From TWA4 sp045121095 (GTDB taxonomy: Bacteria > Bacillota > Clostridia > Lachnospirales > Lachnospiraceae), in contig JBGVFN010000072.1 in the NCBI GenBank assembly GCA_045121095.1, forward strand, positions 1-23,370: DNA of 23,370 nucleotides, in the 5' to 3' direction. The notes under the pieces were generated by a model. The model saw only the letters and a program-made list of their open reading frames with translations, did no database searches and was not told the origin of the DNA. Below are positions 6,807 through 14,711 of the stretch, piece by piece; the first letter of the stretch is position 1, and every line of letters begins with the position of its first letter. Made by a program: the position numbers and the translations under genes.

Positions 6807-8525
6807 TTACAGCTTCGCCAGTACTTCAAACAGATGATACAGATCCAGCGACCCATATCCCCATTCTTTATTGGGATATGTCAGCGTTCCCTGCCGCTGT
6901 GCTCCAATGGTAAGAAAAAATTTGACAGTAGCGCCTGTGATGTTGGGCAGATTCTGTTTTACTGCACCCCATGTCAGAATGGAAGCAGCAGCACCTGCCG
7001 TAATGGCGGCGGCGGCGCTGGTACCGGTTCTTTGCTCATATCCGGATACACTTCCAGGAGATGGACCGTCAATGGCAACACCCGGCGCCGCCAGCGTGGG
7101 CTGCTGATTTCCATTGCGTGTATTCCCCCGTCCTGACTGAAGATAAATACTATTTGTTATATGATTGTACGCACCTGCTGTAATCAGATGTTCTCCCGTG
7201 GAAGGATCTGTCAGCGTTACATCCACATCCGGTTTTAAAAAAATCGTTCCCGGCTGGATCAGCCCCTCCGACGGCAGCCACATATGAAAACCACCCTCAT
7301 ATTGAAGCAGGCTGTACACAAGAATCCGCCACAGACCTGCCGCCGGCTTTGAAAAACGAAGGGTTATGATCTGATTTCCATTTCCCGACGCTTCAGACCA
7401 GAAATTCACCTCCAATAATGTGCCTTCCAGTAAAAATTGCAGATGACTCCGCACTCCCAGACGGGTAGCAAAGGTCTCCGTCCGCTGGCCGGAGGGGGAA
7501 ATGACCGCCACGGTAACCAGCTCCGATTCATCCGGCCAGATTTCCATCACAAATCCTTCCTCTTCTTCTGCCACCTGCAGTTCCACCGTAGCAGGTACGT
7601 CCCTGGAATAAGCGGTTCCATAAAAATGATGCGATCTGGCAGCTTCATTTCCTGCTGCTGTAACTAAAGCCATGTGATATCCTCTGGCAATCTGGTCCAG
7701 CATAAACCCAAGCACCGACTCGCCGTCGTGCCCGCCCATATTGGAGCCCAGCGTAAAACAGACCACCATAGGACGATCGAACTGTTGCTGCAGATTTATA
7801 AAATAGCGCATGGCCAGTATAATATCGTTTTCCTGATAAACCTGTGCTCTCTCAGGGATATGATAGTACTCCCTCAGATACTGTTTCGCCGGTTTCAGTT
7901 TCACCACTACAATATCTGCCAGAGGTGCCGCCCCCTGATATCGCTGTCCTTCCACGGTCCTTTTACTGCCCGCCGCCACACCGGCCACATAAGTTCCATG
8001 TCCGCTGACATCCACAGACGCTACCACCTGCCTGGGATTTTCCGACGCCAGCGCTTCATTTAACTCTTCCCTGGTAAATTCCGTCCCATAATCCATTCCC
8101 TCCGGAGGAATTCCCGTCTGAATGGTCTGATCCCAGAGCCGTAAAATCCTAGAATGACCATTTTCATCCAAAAAAGCCGGATGGGTATAATCAATTCCCG
8201 TATCCGCAAAAGCCAGGATCACCCCCTGTCCCTCCAGATTCAGAAAAGGCTGGTTGGCAACCTGTAAAATTCCAGATTCTTCCAACGCCGTTACAGCCAG
8301 CGCAGTATATACTTTGGGAATATTTTCGTAAATATATCTCCCGGAATTCAGCGCCGGAGCTTCATTTCGATTCAGATACAGTACACTGATTCCCTCACTC
8401 ACCTTCTGGGAACAAAATCTGGCCATCTGGTCACTGGTAAACCGTGGAATCCACCGTTCTACCGTAATAATATCCATATATTCCTCTGATAATATCCGTT
8501 CTCTGCATACTTCTGAAAATGCCAT
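6807..8525 (-). CDS. Subtilisin-family (S8) serine protease, Csp-like
   Basis: A 572-residue protease of the S8 family. The catalytic triad is intact: Asp in AFADTGIDYTHPAF (about 108), His in SGHGTYVAGVA (about 176) and Ser in RTGTSAAAAITAG (about 503). Between His and Ser lies a long insertion of about 300 residues with a beta-rich jellyroll-like part, as in the Csp proteases of spore-forming Clostridia. The N-terminus (about 1-90) resembles a prodomain, and there is no signal peptide. An upstream ATG at 8582 is possible, but the ATG at 8525 has AGGAGG eight bases before it and gives MAFSEVCRER, so it is chosen. In Clostridium spores Csp proteases activate the cortex hydrolase SleC; whether this homologue does so is not shown. 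Neighbours are a ClpX-type unfoldase and typA; it is probably transcribed alone after a bidirectional terminator. Confidence 0.9.
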   Translation of the reverse strand: MAFSEVCRERILSEEYMDIITVERWIPRFTSDQMARFCSQKVSEGISVLYLNRNEAPALNSGRYIYENIPKVYTALAVTALEESGILQVANQPFLNLEGQGVILAFADTGIDYTHPAFLDENGHSRILRLWDQTIQTGIPPEGMDYGTEFTREELNEALASENPRQVVASVDVSGHGTYVAGVAAGSKRTVEGQRYQGAAPLADIVVVKLKPAKQYLREYYHIPERAQVYQENDIILAMRYFINLQQQFDRPMVVCFTLGSNMGGHDGESVLGFMLDQIARGYHMALVTAAGNEAARSHHFYGTAYSRDVPATVELQVAEEEEGFVMEIWPDESELVTVAVISPSGQRTETFATRLGVRSHLQFLLEGTLLEVNFWSEASGNGNQIITLRFSKPAAGLWRILVYSLLQYEGGFHMWLPSEGLIQPGTIFLKPDVDVTLTDPSTGEHLITAGAYNHITNSIYLQSGRGNTRNGNQQPTLAAPGVAIDGPSPGSVSGYEQRTGTSAAAAITAGAAASILTWGAVKQNLPNITGATVKFFLTIGAQRQGTLTYPNKEWGYGSLDLYHLFEVLAKL

Positions 8526-8636
8526 ACTCCATACCTCCTGAATCCGCAGCAATCCCATAATACATATGCAGATTCTATTCAAATGTTCCGTTACTTTTTA
8601 TAGCATACTTGTACTGCATAAAAAATACACTCATAT

Positions 8637-8673
8637 AAAAGCACGCGCCATCTTAAAGATGACGCGTGCTTTT
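8637..8673 (-). terminator. Strong (bidirectional) terminator after the clpX-type gene
   Basis: AAAAGCACGCG pairs with CGCGTGCTTTT, continuing through an ATCTT/AAGAT stem with a small mismatch. U-rich tails exist on both strands. It separates the unfoldase gene from the S8 protease gene. Confidence 0.88.
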
Positions 8674-8786
8674 AAAATCAATTATAACTCTATTTTTTAA
8701 TTTACTTCACGAAAATCCCATTCGCTGATGGGTGGTTCACTCTCTCAGTAACTGCTTTAACCAATGTGAACGCTTCCTGAGCACGT

Positions 8787-10310
8787 TTAGATACCGCGAA
8801 AGGAAATCTTCGGAGCACCCTTATTTTCCAGATAATCTGCCGTAATCACTACTTCACCGATATTGGGATCTTTCGGAATTTCATACATAATATCCTGCAT
8901 GAATTCTTCCAGTACAGCCCGCAGCGCTCTTGCACCGGTCTTTTTCTCCAATGCACGTCTGGCAATGACACGCAGAGCCTCCTCTTCAAAGGAAAGCTTC
9001 ACTTCATCCATGGCAAACAGCTTCTGATACTGTTTTACAATGGCGTTTTTCGGCTCTGTTAAAATGCGTACCAGAAATTCCTCCGATAAAGAATCCAGAG
9101 TTACAACTACCGGAAGTCGACCTAAAAATTCAGGAATCATACCAAAGGAACGAAGATCCTCAATAGTTACTTTAGACAGCAGTTCGCCCTCAGTTTTGGA
9201 TTCTGCATCGTAAAGTTCTGCACCAAAACCGATGGAATTATTCTTTGTCAGACGATCCTTGATAATGCGCTCCAACTCCGGAAATGCACCGCCGCAGATA
9301 AACAGAATATTATTGGTATCAATGGTGGTGGTGGGCACCATCATATTTTTGCTGCTTCCGCCCACGGGAACCTCTATTTTGCTGCCTTCCAGCATCTTCA
9401 GCAGCTCCTGCTGAACAGATTCACCGCTGACATCACGGCTGTTGGTATTCTTTTTCTTGGCGATCTTATCAATTTCATCGATAAATACAATACCATGCTC
9501 TGCACGGTCCACATCATTATCCGCCGCGGAAAGTAATTTGGAAATTACACTTTCAATGTCATCCCCGATATATCCAGCCTCTGTCAAAGAAGTGGCATCT
9601 GCAATTGCCAGCGGTACATCCAGCAATTTTGCCAGCGTTTTTACCAGATAAGTTTTACCGCTGCCTGTCGGTCCCAGAACCAGCAGATTGGACTTTTCAA
9701 TTTCCACACCATCTGAATTATCTGCATAGACACGTTTATAGTGGTTATAAACCGCTACAGAAATGGCTTTTTTCGCTTTATCCTGTCCAACCACATATTC
9801 ATCCAGCTGTGCTTTAATCTGGTGAGGCGCCGGAATGGAACGAATGTCAAATTCTGCGATTTCCTTTGCCTTTTCTTCTTCTGATTTTTTCTTTACTTTA
9901 TAGCGGCCCTGATCCGGCTGCATGGGATTCATAAACATCATACTGATGCTGGGCTTTTTCTTGCCTTTTTTACCCTTTTCTTCTGAATTTCCATCTTCTG
10001 AATCTTCACCCTCGGATTTTCCGCCTTCGGCTTCTCCTTCAGTTTCGGCTTCAACCATTTCCATCGGTTCCTGGCCAGATATCATCCCCATGATCTCATC
10101 CATATCCATGGGCATCATACCGGAAAGATTTACCAGATCTGAATACTGCAGCCCGCTGTTCTGAAACGAATCAAATGCATTCTGCATACATTCTGAGCAG
10201 ACACAGATATTCCCCGGAAGATGAATCAGCTTTCCAACTACGCTTTCCGGTCTGTGGCACATATAACAAAATTCTTCTGTACCATGATTGTCTTTATGTT
10301 CATTCCCCAT
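8787..10310 (-). CDS. clpX: ClpX-type AAA+ unfoldase with long charged linker
   Basis: A 507-residue ATP-dependent protein unfoldase, longer than ordinary ClpX (about 410-430). An N-terminal zinc finger has Cys15, Cys18, Cys38 and Cys41 (CYMC...CSEC). Residues 80-150 form a highly charged Glu/Lys/Gly linker that accounts for the extra length. The AAA+ module has Walker A GPTGSGKT (213-220), pore loop GYIG (246-249), Walker B IVFIDEIDK (274-282), arginine finger in FLGRLPV and sensor II TGARALR. The ClpP-docking tripeptide IGF (360-362) is present, so partnership with ClpP is likely. No clpP or tig lies next to it, unlike the standard tig-clpP-clpX order, so it may be a second ClpX or a displaced one. 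It has its own promoter and a ~244-base leader into which a MITE-like element is inserted. Confidence 0.9.
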   Translation of the reverse strand: MGNEHKDNHGTEEFCYMCHRPESVVGKLIHLPGNICVCSECMQNAFDSFQNSGLQYSDLVNLSGMMPMDMDEIMGMISGQEPMEMVEAETEGEAEGGKSEGEDSEDGNSEEKGKKGKKKPSISMMFMNPMQPDQGRYKVKKKSEEEKAKEIAEFDIRSIPAPHQIKAQLDEYVVGQDKAKKAISVAVYNHYKRVYADNSDGVEIEKSNLLVLGPTGSGKTYLVKTLAKLLDVPLAIADATSLTEAGYIGDDIESVISKLLSAADNDVDRAEHGIVFIDEIDKIAKKKNTNSRDVSGESVQQELLKMLEGSKIEVPVGGSSKNMMVPTTTIDTNNILFICGGAFPELERIIKDRLTKNNSIGFGAELYDAESKTEGELLSKVTIEDLRSFGMIPEFLGRLPVVVTLDSLSEEFLVRILTEPKNAIVKQYQKLFAMDEVKLSFEEEALRVIARRALEKKTGARALRAVLEEFMQDIMYEIPKDPNIGEVVITADYLENKGAPKISFRGI

Positions 10311-10380
10311 TTTATCAACCTCAATCCTGTAAATTTAAATCTCAACTCTGCAGGTTTCTGAAAAAACTGCTTTTGCATTC

Positions 10381-10498
10381 TCTAGAGCGAACATTGACTG
10401 TGTAATTTTATAAGGTAGTGAAGGCTCTGTAATTCCGCCATTTACGTTTTTTATAAAAATTCAAGTAATACTAAAAAAGTTCGCTGTAGTTACCAATC
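10381..10498 (+). repeat. MITE-like element, copy A (short form)
   Basis: Its left end is TCTAGAGCGAACATT and its right end carries the decayed inverse (AGTTCGCTG). The body reads AATTTTATAAGG...AAGGCT, then CTGTAATTCCGCCATTTACG, then TTATAAAAATTC. Copies B and C share the right part almost exactly. Relative to copy B this copy lacks the 138-base inner module that B carries between AAGGCT and CTGTAAT. It lies inside the predicted leader of the clpX-type gene. Confidence 0.8.
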
Positions 10499-10560
10499 TA
10501 CCCTCCATGTACAAGATCATATATGCCTCAAGCCATGAGGGTATAAACAATACATAACGT

Positions 10561-10589
10561 ATTATAGCGAATTCCCCGCCAACCTACAA
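10561..10589 (-). promoter_or_regulatory. Promoter of the clpX-type gene
   Basis: TTGTAG (10584-10589) and TATAAT (10561-10566) have 17-base spacing on the minus strand. The predicted start near 10554 leaves a ~244-base leader carrying a CCTCA/TGAGG hairpin and MITE copy A. Together with the htrA terminator (10696-10736) this explains most of the gap between htrA and the clpX-type gene; I see no gene there. Confidence 0.7.
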
Positions 10590-10695
10590 GCATTTTCACA
10601 TCTTTCCATTTCCACAAAATCCGAAAAATGCGTCACAGTTAAATTGCTTATTATTATTGAAATAACTACTGTCTCGAAAACAGCTTTGTTATCAA

Positions 10696-10736
10696 AACAG
10701 CCGGTAAAGAACCGTTTTGATTCTTTACCGGCTGTT
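10696..10736 (-). terminator. Terminator of the htrA-type gene
   Basis: A perfect 16-bp inverted repeat (AACAGCCGGTAAAGAA and its complement) with a 9-base loop, followed on the minus strand by a short U-rich stretch (GTTTTGAT). It lies about 70 bases after the protease stop. Confidence 0.8.
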
Positions 10737-10808
10737 CGATTTAAACTGTTTGATCCAAACCATCTGGTTCAAATTGTCTCATTCAAGTTATCTGATTGGA
10801 ACGTTCTA

Positions 10809-12359
10809 TTACTGTACCTGCTTCTGCAGTGTTACTTCAATTTCCAGAGTTTCATATTCCGCACCATTCTGACGTGATACGGTTAAAGTAACAGTATCGC
10901 CAATAGCATAATATTTCAGCTGTTCCGTCAGTGCTTCCTGTGTTGTAACAGATGTACCATTAATCTTGGTAATAATATCTCTTACCTGCAGATCTGAGCT
11001 GGCTGCTGCACCGCCTTTCAGAATATCAACAACATAAACACCTTCGGGCATGTTGTAAGAAGTACTGTCTGTAGACAGACACTGAATTCCCAGATAACCT
11101 CTCTGATCCTTATCAATTTCTACCTTAGTTGTCTGATTCATCAGATTATCAATAATTTCATGAACTGCAGAGATAGGAATAGCAAATCCCATACCTTCCA
11201 CATCGGTATCGCTGTATTTTGCAGAATTAATACCAATGATATCACCAGATGTATTCACAAGAGCACCACCACTGTTACCAGGGTTAATGGCTGCATCTGT
11301 CTGAAGCAGCTTCTGAGTAGTACCTTCCGAAGTTTCCACTTCACGGTTCAGTGCACTGATATAACCAACTGTAATGGACTGACCATATCCCAGCGCATTA
11401 CCGATGGCAATAACGCCCTGACCAACTTTACAATTGTCCGAAGTATCCATCGTTGCAATGGCAATTTCATTTTTGGTTTCTTCGGTCAGATCAGAAAGAG
11501 TAACGGCTACGACTGCCAGGTCATTTTCAGAATCGGTACCTTTTACAGAAGCCTTTGCTGTGGATTCATCGATAAATGTGATCGTTAATGAATCTGCATC
11601 TTCAATTACATGATAATTGGTTACAATTAAAAGCTCTGTATCATTCTGACCAATGATAATACCGGAACCACTTCCGGTTTCAATTTCTTCCTGCTGACTT
11701 TCTCCCTGCTGAGAGCCATATCCATAGAACCAGCGGGACCAGCCATATTCTCTGGCATAATTTTCATAAAGCTGTGAATTGGTAATGGCTACTACAGAAG
11801 GAAGTACCTTATCTACTACATCTGACACATCGGCAAGTCCGGTACTACTGCCTGAATCGGAAGAAGAACCTGTATGAGTGGACTCTGCCAGCTTGATAGC
11901 AGTCTGGGATTCTCCAGATTCACCATCTGCCTCCGCAACAATTCCCGCTTTCTGTGCCGCGTACTGCACACCTACCATGGCAGAACCGGCAATGCCGCCA
12001 AATAAGACTGCTGATAATGCAATTGCTGCTGCTTTTTTCAAAAAGCCTCCACGCTTTTTAGGTGCTTTGCCAGATGTTCCTCCATGACCTCCGCCGGAAA
12101 ATCCACCTGTACTTCCGGAATTGGGTGAACTGTAAGCGCTCTGTGAATCGTAAGAACTCTGTGAGCCATAAGTACTCTGTGAATCGTAAGAATTCTGTGA
12201 ATCATAGGAACTCTGTGAGCCATAAGTACTCTGTGAATCACTGGAGTTATAGGAACCACTGCCTCCTGATGTACCTGAAGCAGAGTTATAGTAATCACCA
12301 TAACTATAACTGTTTCCATTTTCTTCATTATAGTTTGTATATTCATTATTTTCGCTCAT
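10809..12359 (-). CDS. Membrane-anchored HtrA/DegP-type serine protease
   Basis: A 516-residue trypsin-like protease of the HtrA family, acting outside the cytoplasmic membrane on misfolded proteins. An N-terminal cytoplasmic region of about 100 residues is Ser/Tyr/Gln/Gly-rich and carries tandem hexapeptides (STYGSQ/SYDSQ type). A membrane segment follows at about 108-132 (AAAIALSAVLFGGIAGSAMVG). The protease domain has His in TNYHVIEDAD (about 250), Asp in SENDLAVVAV (about 280) and Ser in INPGNSGGALV (about 363). One PDZ domain ends the protein (YLGIQCLS to about 510). An upstream in-frame ATG at 12443 is possible, but the ATG at 12359 follows AGGAGG at six bases and gives MSENNEY, so it is preferred. 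Apparently monocistronic, with its own terminator. Confidence 0.93.
   Translation of the reverse strand: MSENNEYTNYNEENGNSYSYGDYYNSASGTSGGSGSYNSSDSQSTYGSQSSYDSQNSYDSQSTYGSQSSYDSQSAYSSPNSGSTGGFSGGGHGGTSGKAPKKRGGFLKKAAAIALSAVLFGGIAGSAMVGVQYAAQKAGIVAEADGESGESQTAIKLAESTHTGSSSDSGSSTGLADVSDVVDKVLPSVVAITNSQLYENYAREYGWSRWFYGYGSQQGESQQEEIETGSGSGIIIGQNDTELLIVTNYHVIEDADSLTITFIDESTAKASVKGTDSENDLAVVAVTLSDLTEETKNEIAIATMDTSDNCKVGQGVIAIGNALGYGQSITVGYISALNREVETSEGTTQKLLQTDAAINPGNSGGALVNTSGDIIGINSAKYSDTDVEGMGFAIPISAVHEIIDNLMNQTTKVEIDKDQRGYLGIQCLSTDSTSYNMPEGVYVVDILKGGAAASSDLQVRDIITKINGTSVTTQEALTEQLKYYAIGDTVTLTVSRQNGAEYETLEIEVTLQKQVQ
12126..12236 (-). repeat. 18-bp tandem repeat array inside the htrA-type gene
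   Basis: About six 18-bp units alternate between CTCTGTGAATCGTAAGAA-like and CTCTGTGAGCCATAAGTA-like sequence (plus strand) and encode hexapeptides of the SQSTYG/SQSSYD type in the cytoplasmic N-terminal region. The unit length keeps the frame when copies change. Confidence 0.88.
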
Positions 12360-12500
12360 GTTATAACCTCCTAAAGCAATTCCGGGAGTATTGATTTCAT
12401 TCCCGAAAATACAATCCTGCATGGAAGACGTTCCAGGAATCACTCCCGTTCCGATCTTTCTGGCTATATCATAGCAGTCTTTTGTGACGAAATTGTGTTT

Positions 12501-12550
12501 ATTTCTAAAAGAAATTATGAATGTTCCACAGAATTACTTCAGGACAGTCC
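12501..12550 (+). repeat. Decayed palindromic element
   Basis: ATTTCT/AGAAAT, then ATTATGAATG, then a GAATTACTTCAGGACAGTCC-like stretch follow the order seen in copy 2 (4600-4660). The final hairpin is lost. It lies about 150 bases upstream of the htrA-type gene. Confidence 0.5.
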
Positions 12551-12583
12551 ACCACCTGCTGTGCCATTTTGAATGAATGCCCC

Positions 12584-12775
12584 CTACACATACACCATAA
12601 TCTTTCTTCCATCACTATACGACAGTTCCCATTGATCATACTCTCTCTGATATTCCTTACATCCTTTGATTTCATTTCCCCGAATACTGTCTCCGAGAAC
12701 AATTTCCTGTATACTGTTATCTGATGCCAGTTCATGCAAAGTCTCTACAGAAACAACCTTTCCATTAAATTCCAT
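12584..12775 (-). CDS. Small hypothetical protein (63 residues)
   Basis: I do not recognise this gene. The ATG at 12775 gives a hydrophilic 63-residue protein, MEFNGKVVSVETLHEL..., rich in Glu, Ser and Ile, with no membrane segment or Cys motif; it ends WELSYSDGRKIMVYV. An in-frame TTG at 12793 would add six residues (LRRKEK). The ribosome site is weak (GAGAAG). Composition and codon use look protein-like. It lies between the htrA-type gene and the interrupted transpeptidase, with a stable hairpin (12827-12870) just upstream. It could also be chance. Confidence 0.4.
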   Translation of the reverse strand: MEFNGKVVSVETLHELASDNSIQEIVLGDSIRGNEIKGCKEYQREYDQWELSYSDGRKIMVYV

Positions 12776-12826
12776 TTTTTCTTTTCTTCTCAATTTTCAC
12801 ACACACCTGTCTACTTTCAATAGTTA

Positions 12827-12870
12827 CCCCAGCAGATAAAGAGAAGCTTGATTCTCTGGTCTGCTGGGGG
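12827..12870. other. Stable stem-loop without U-tract
   Basis: CCCCAGCAG pairs with CTGCTGGGG, enclosing AGAGAA/TTCTCT. Neither strand has a U-run after it, so it is not a normal terminator. It could be a decayed mobile-element end, a processing site or part of a leader. Confidence 0.5.
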
Positions 12871-13033
12871 GAAAGCTTCCTGCTGTAAAACATAATCTCC
12901 TAACGTTTTCTGATGGCATGAAGCAGAATATGTTCCTATATTCCTTATTATAAACGAAAATAATGGCATTTTATTACAGGAAAATGGGATTTTTTTTAAT
13001 TCTTTCAGAATTTAAGAATTTACAGCTAAATTA

Positions 13034-14308
13034 TCATTTTTTCTTCCACGCCGCATACATTTTTATTGTATCTTTATTAACAGAGCTTGCTTTTGATACG
13101 TATGACTGATTCGCATATACCTTCTTGGCATAATTTTTCTTTGAAATCGTTGATGCCGTCTGCCATCCATGATCTTTCGTCAGCCATTTTTTATCAGATA
13201 CACGATATGCATACCATCCCACCTGCGTATATCCACTCCTTGTAAAAGTCGATTTTCTTAACTTTGTATTATAGCCATACGGAACCCATGTGGAAGACAT
13301 TTTTCCGCTGCCTTTATTTGCCTCATAAACGACTTTGAATACTTTATTGCAGACAACATTGGAAGTACCTGTATAACCGATATTTCCATCAATATAGTTT
13401 CTTGTTTTTATCCGATAATAATATACCTTTCCTTTTTCTATCGTTTTATCTGTCCATGAAGTTACAGAAGGATCTGTAATTGTTTTTACGGTTGTGTACT
13501 TTCCATTTTTAGACTCTGCTCTCTGAATATAATATCGATTGGTTCCATAAACCCGGTTCCATTTGATTTTTAAAGAATCAGCAGAATCAGCAGCTACACT
13601 TGTTATTTTGGCAGCAGGAACAAAATATTTCTGTACATTATCAGAAGTGGTAACAATAATAACCGGATTTTTTTCAGGATCCAGCCACTTCATATACCAT
13701 TTCATTACGGATTCTTCTACAGAAATACATCCTGCTGTGGCACCCTTTCCATTACAATGGAAAAAGATTGCTCCTCCTTTTCCGGCGATCTGTTCAATAT
13801 TATAATCCGTGGTAACCATGTAATTATATGTATTATAATCAATCAGATGTTCATACTCACCACCCGGATTTTTGTACACAAGCTGATTATACGTATTTGA
13901 ACCACTGTTTAGATTCCAGTACATTTTGTTCGTAATCTTCATATAAGAAAATAACGTACCTGGATTTTCTTTTTTTCCAAAAGCTCCGGTTAATTTTAAA
14001 ATCCCCTGAGGAGTTTTCCCACTCCCCTGTTTTCTGGATGAAATGAGATCTATTCCATTTTTTCCCACGCGCCCTGCTGTTTTCTTTTTCGTCACCCATA
14101 CCCCTTCTTTTTCGGACTATTCATAAGCTCTCACAGTTGCATCGCTGTCCGTTTTGGAAGAAGTTGTAACCAGTACAACCTGTTTTACTCCTTTCAAATT
14201 ATTCGTATGAACCTTTTCTGCTGCCTGTGTCTCCATTTTCCCCGCACAAACGACTGTAAATATCAACAGCCCAATCAGGAAAAATGCTTTTTTCATCATC
14301 TTTTTCAT
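13034..14308 (-). pseudogene. Secreted L,D-transpeptidase (YkuD-like) gene interrupted by an in-frame UAG
   Basis: Two open segments in the same frame (14308-14117 and 14095-13034) read as one ~424-codon gene with a TAG at 14117-14119. The first part starts at ATG after AAGGAG and encodes a signal peptide (MKKMMKKAFFLIGLLIFTVV...AGKMETQAAE), then KQVVLVTTSS...ATVRAYE. After the stop the frame continues SEKEGVWVTKKKTAGRVGKNGI, as expected of an unbroken domain. The YkuD catalytic region follows (FFHCNGKGATAGCISVEE: catalytic His and Cys present), then a fibronectin III-like domain (about 160-240 of the second part) and a C-terminal InlB/Listeria-Bacteroides-type repeat (YEANKGSGKMSSTWVPYGYN ... 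MYAAWKKK). L,D-transpeptidases cross-link peptidoglycan. A GTG at 14095 with AAGGGG upstream could restart translation, but without a signal peptide. Either a recent pseudogene, a sequencing error, or stop readthrough. Confidence 0.75.
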
Positions 14309-14457
14309 TCACTCATACTCCTTTTCCCATTTTTATTTTCCATCCATATTCCAATTCAGTCAAAAAATCACAAGCCAAATCATAAACGGATAGACAAAAA
14401 TAAGTATTTCTGTGCTTCAGAGTTTAACATAAAACAGTGCTGCGATTTTTCTGCTGT

Positions 14458-14522
14458 ACCAATTAACCATTTTTATGCACCAATTAACCGTTCCCATGCG
14501 TTAATCAACTATCATTATATGC
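14458..14522 (-). repeat. 21-bp direct repeats upstream of the transpeptidase gene
   Basis: ACCAATTAACC...ATGC occurs twice with exactly 21-base period (14458, 14479; plus-strand reading), followed by a looser third unit (GTTAATCAACT...ATGC). Two-turn spacing is typical of operators bound on one helix face; no regulator is identified. Confidence 0.55.
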
Positions 14523-14582
14523 AAATTTACTTTATTCGCGTATCTATCCTTCCATCCGAAAATGCAACAACATTCTGCATAT

Positions 14583-14649
14583 AAAAAATACCCTCGCTGT
14601 ATAAAAAATATGTCTTTAGCAAACATACTTCTTATACATTGAAGGTATC
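14583..14649 (-). terminator. Terminator of the cobalamin operon
   Basis: A long nested hairpin on the minus strand: GATACCTTC with GAGGGTAT outside, then TGTATAA/TTATACA and TATGT/ACATA inside, followed by six U residues. It lies about 60 bases after the last gene of the operon. Confidence 0.8.
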
Positions 14650-14711
14650 CTTATCTGTTCAAAATCAGTCGAAGTATTTGCTGCTGAGACCATCCAACCA
14701 TGATTCAGGCA

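Larger units (their letters stand above)
14309..14711. other. Intergenic region upstream of the transpeptidase pseudogene
   Basis: AT-rich and without a gene. It holds three 21-base direct-repeat units (14458-14522) and, at 14583-14649, the terminator of the cobalamin operon. The transpeptidase promoter should be here, but I cannot choose one. Confidence 0.55.

Noticed and set aside
8526..8582. Longer N-terminus for the S8 protease (start at 8582)
   Set aside because: The extension includes the AGGAGG site of the chosen start and has Cys/Ile-rich spacer-like composition.
8702..8786. Open stretch after the clpX-type stop (RAQEAFTLVKAVTERVNHPSAN in the +1 frame)
   Set aside because: Looks protein-like but is under 30 codons, has no start or ribosome site, and its length is expected by chance; the ClpX C-terminus before it is normal, so a frameshifted extension is not needed.
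12062..12394. 110-codon plus-strand ORF with NRKNSVSHKYSV-like repeats and a 102-codon minus ORF
   Set aside because: Alternate frames of the 18-bp array in the htrA-type gene.
12360..12443. Longer N-terminus for the HtrA-type protease (ATG at 12443)
   Set aside because: The internal ATG at 12359 has AGGAGG at ideal spacing, and the extra 28 residues look like translated leader.
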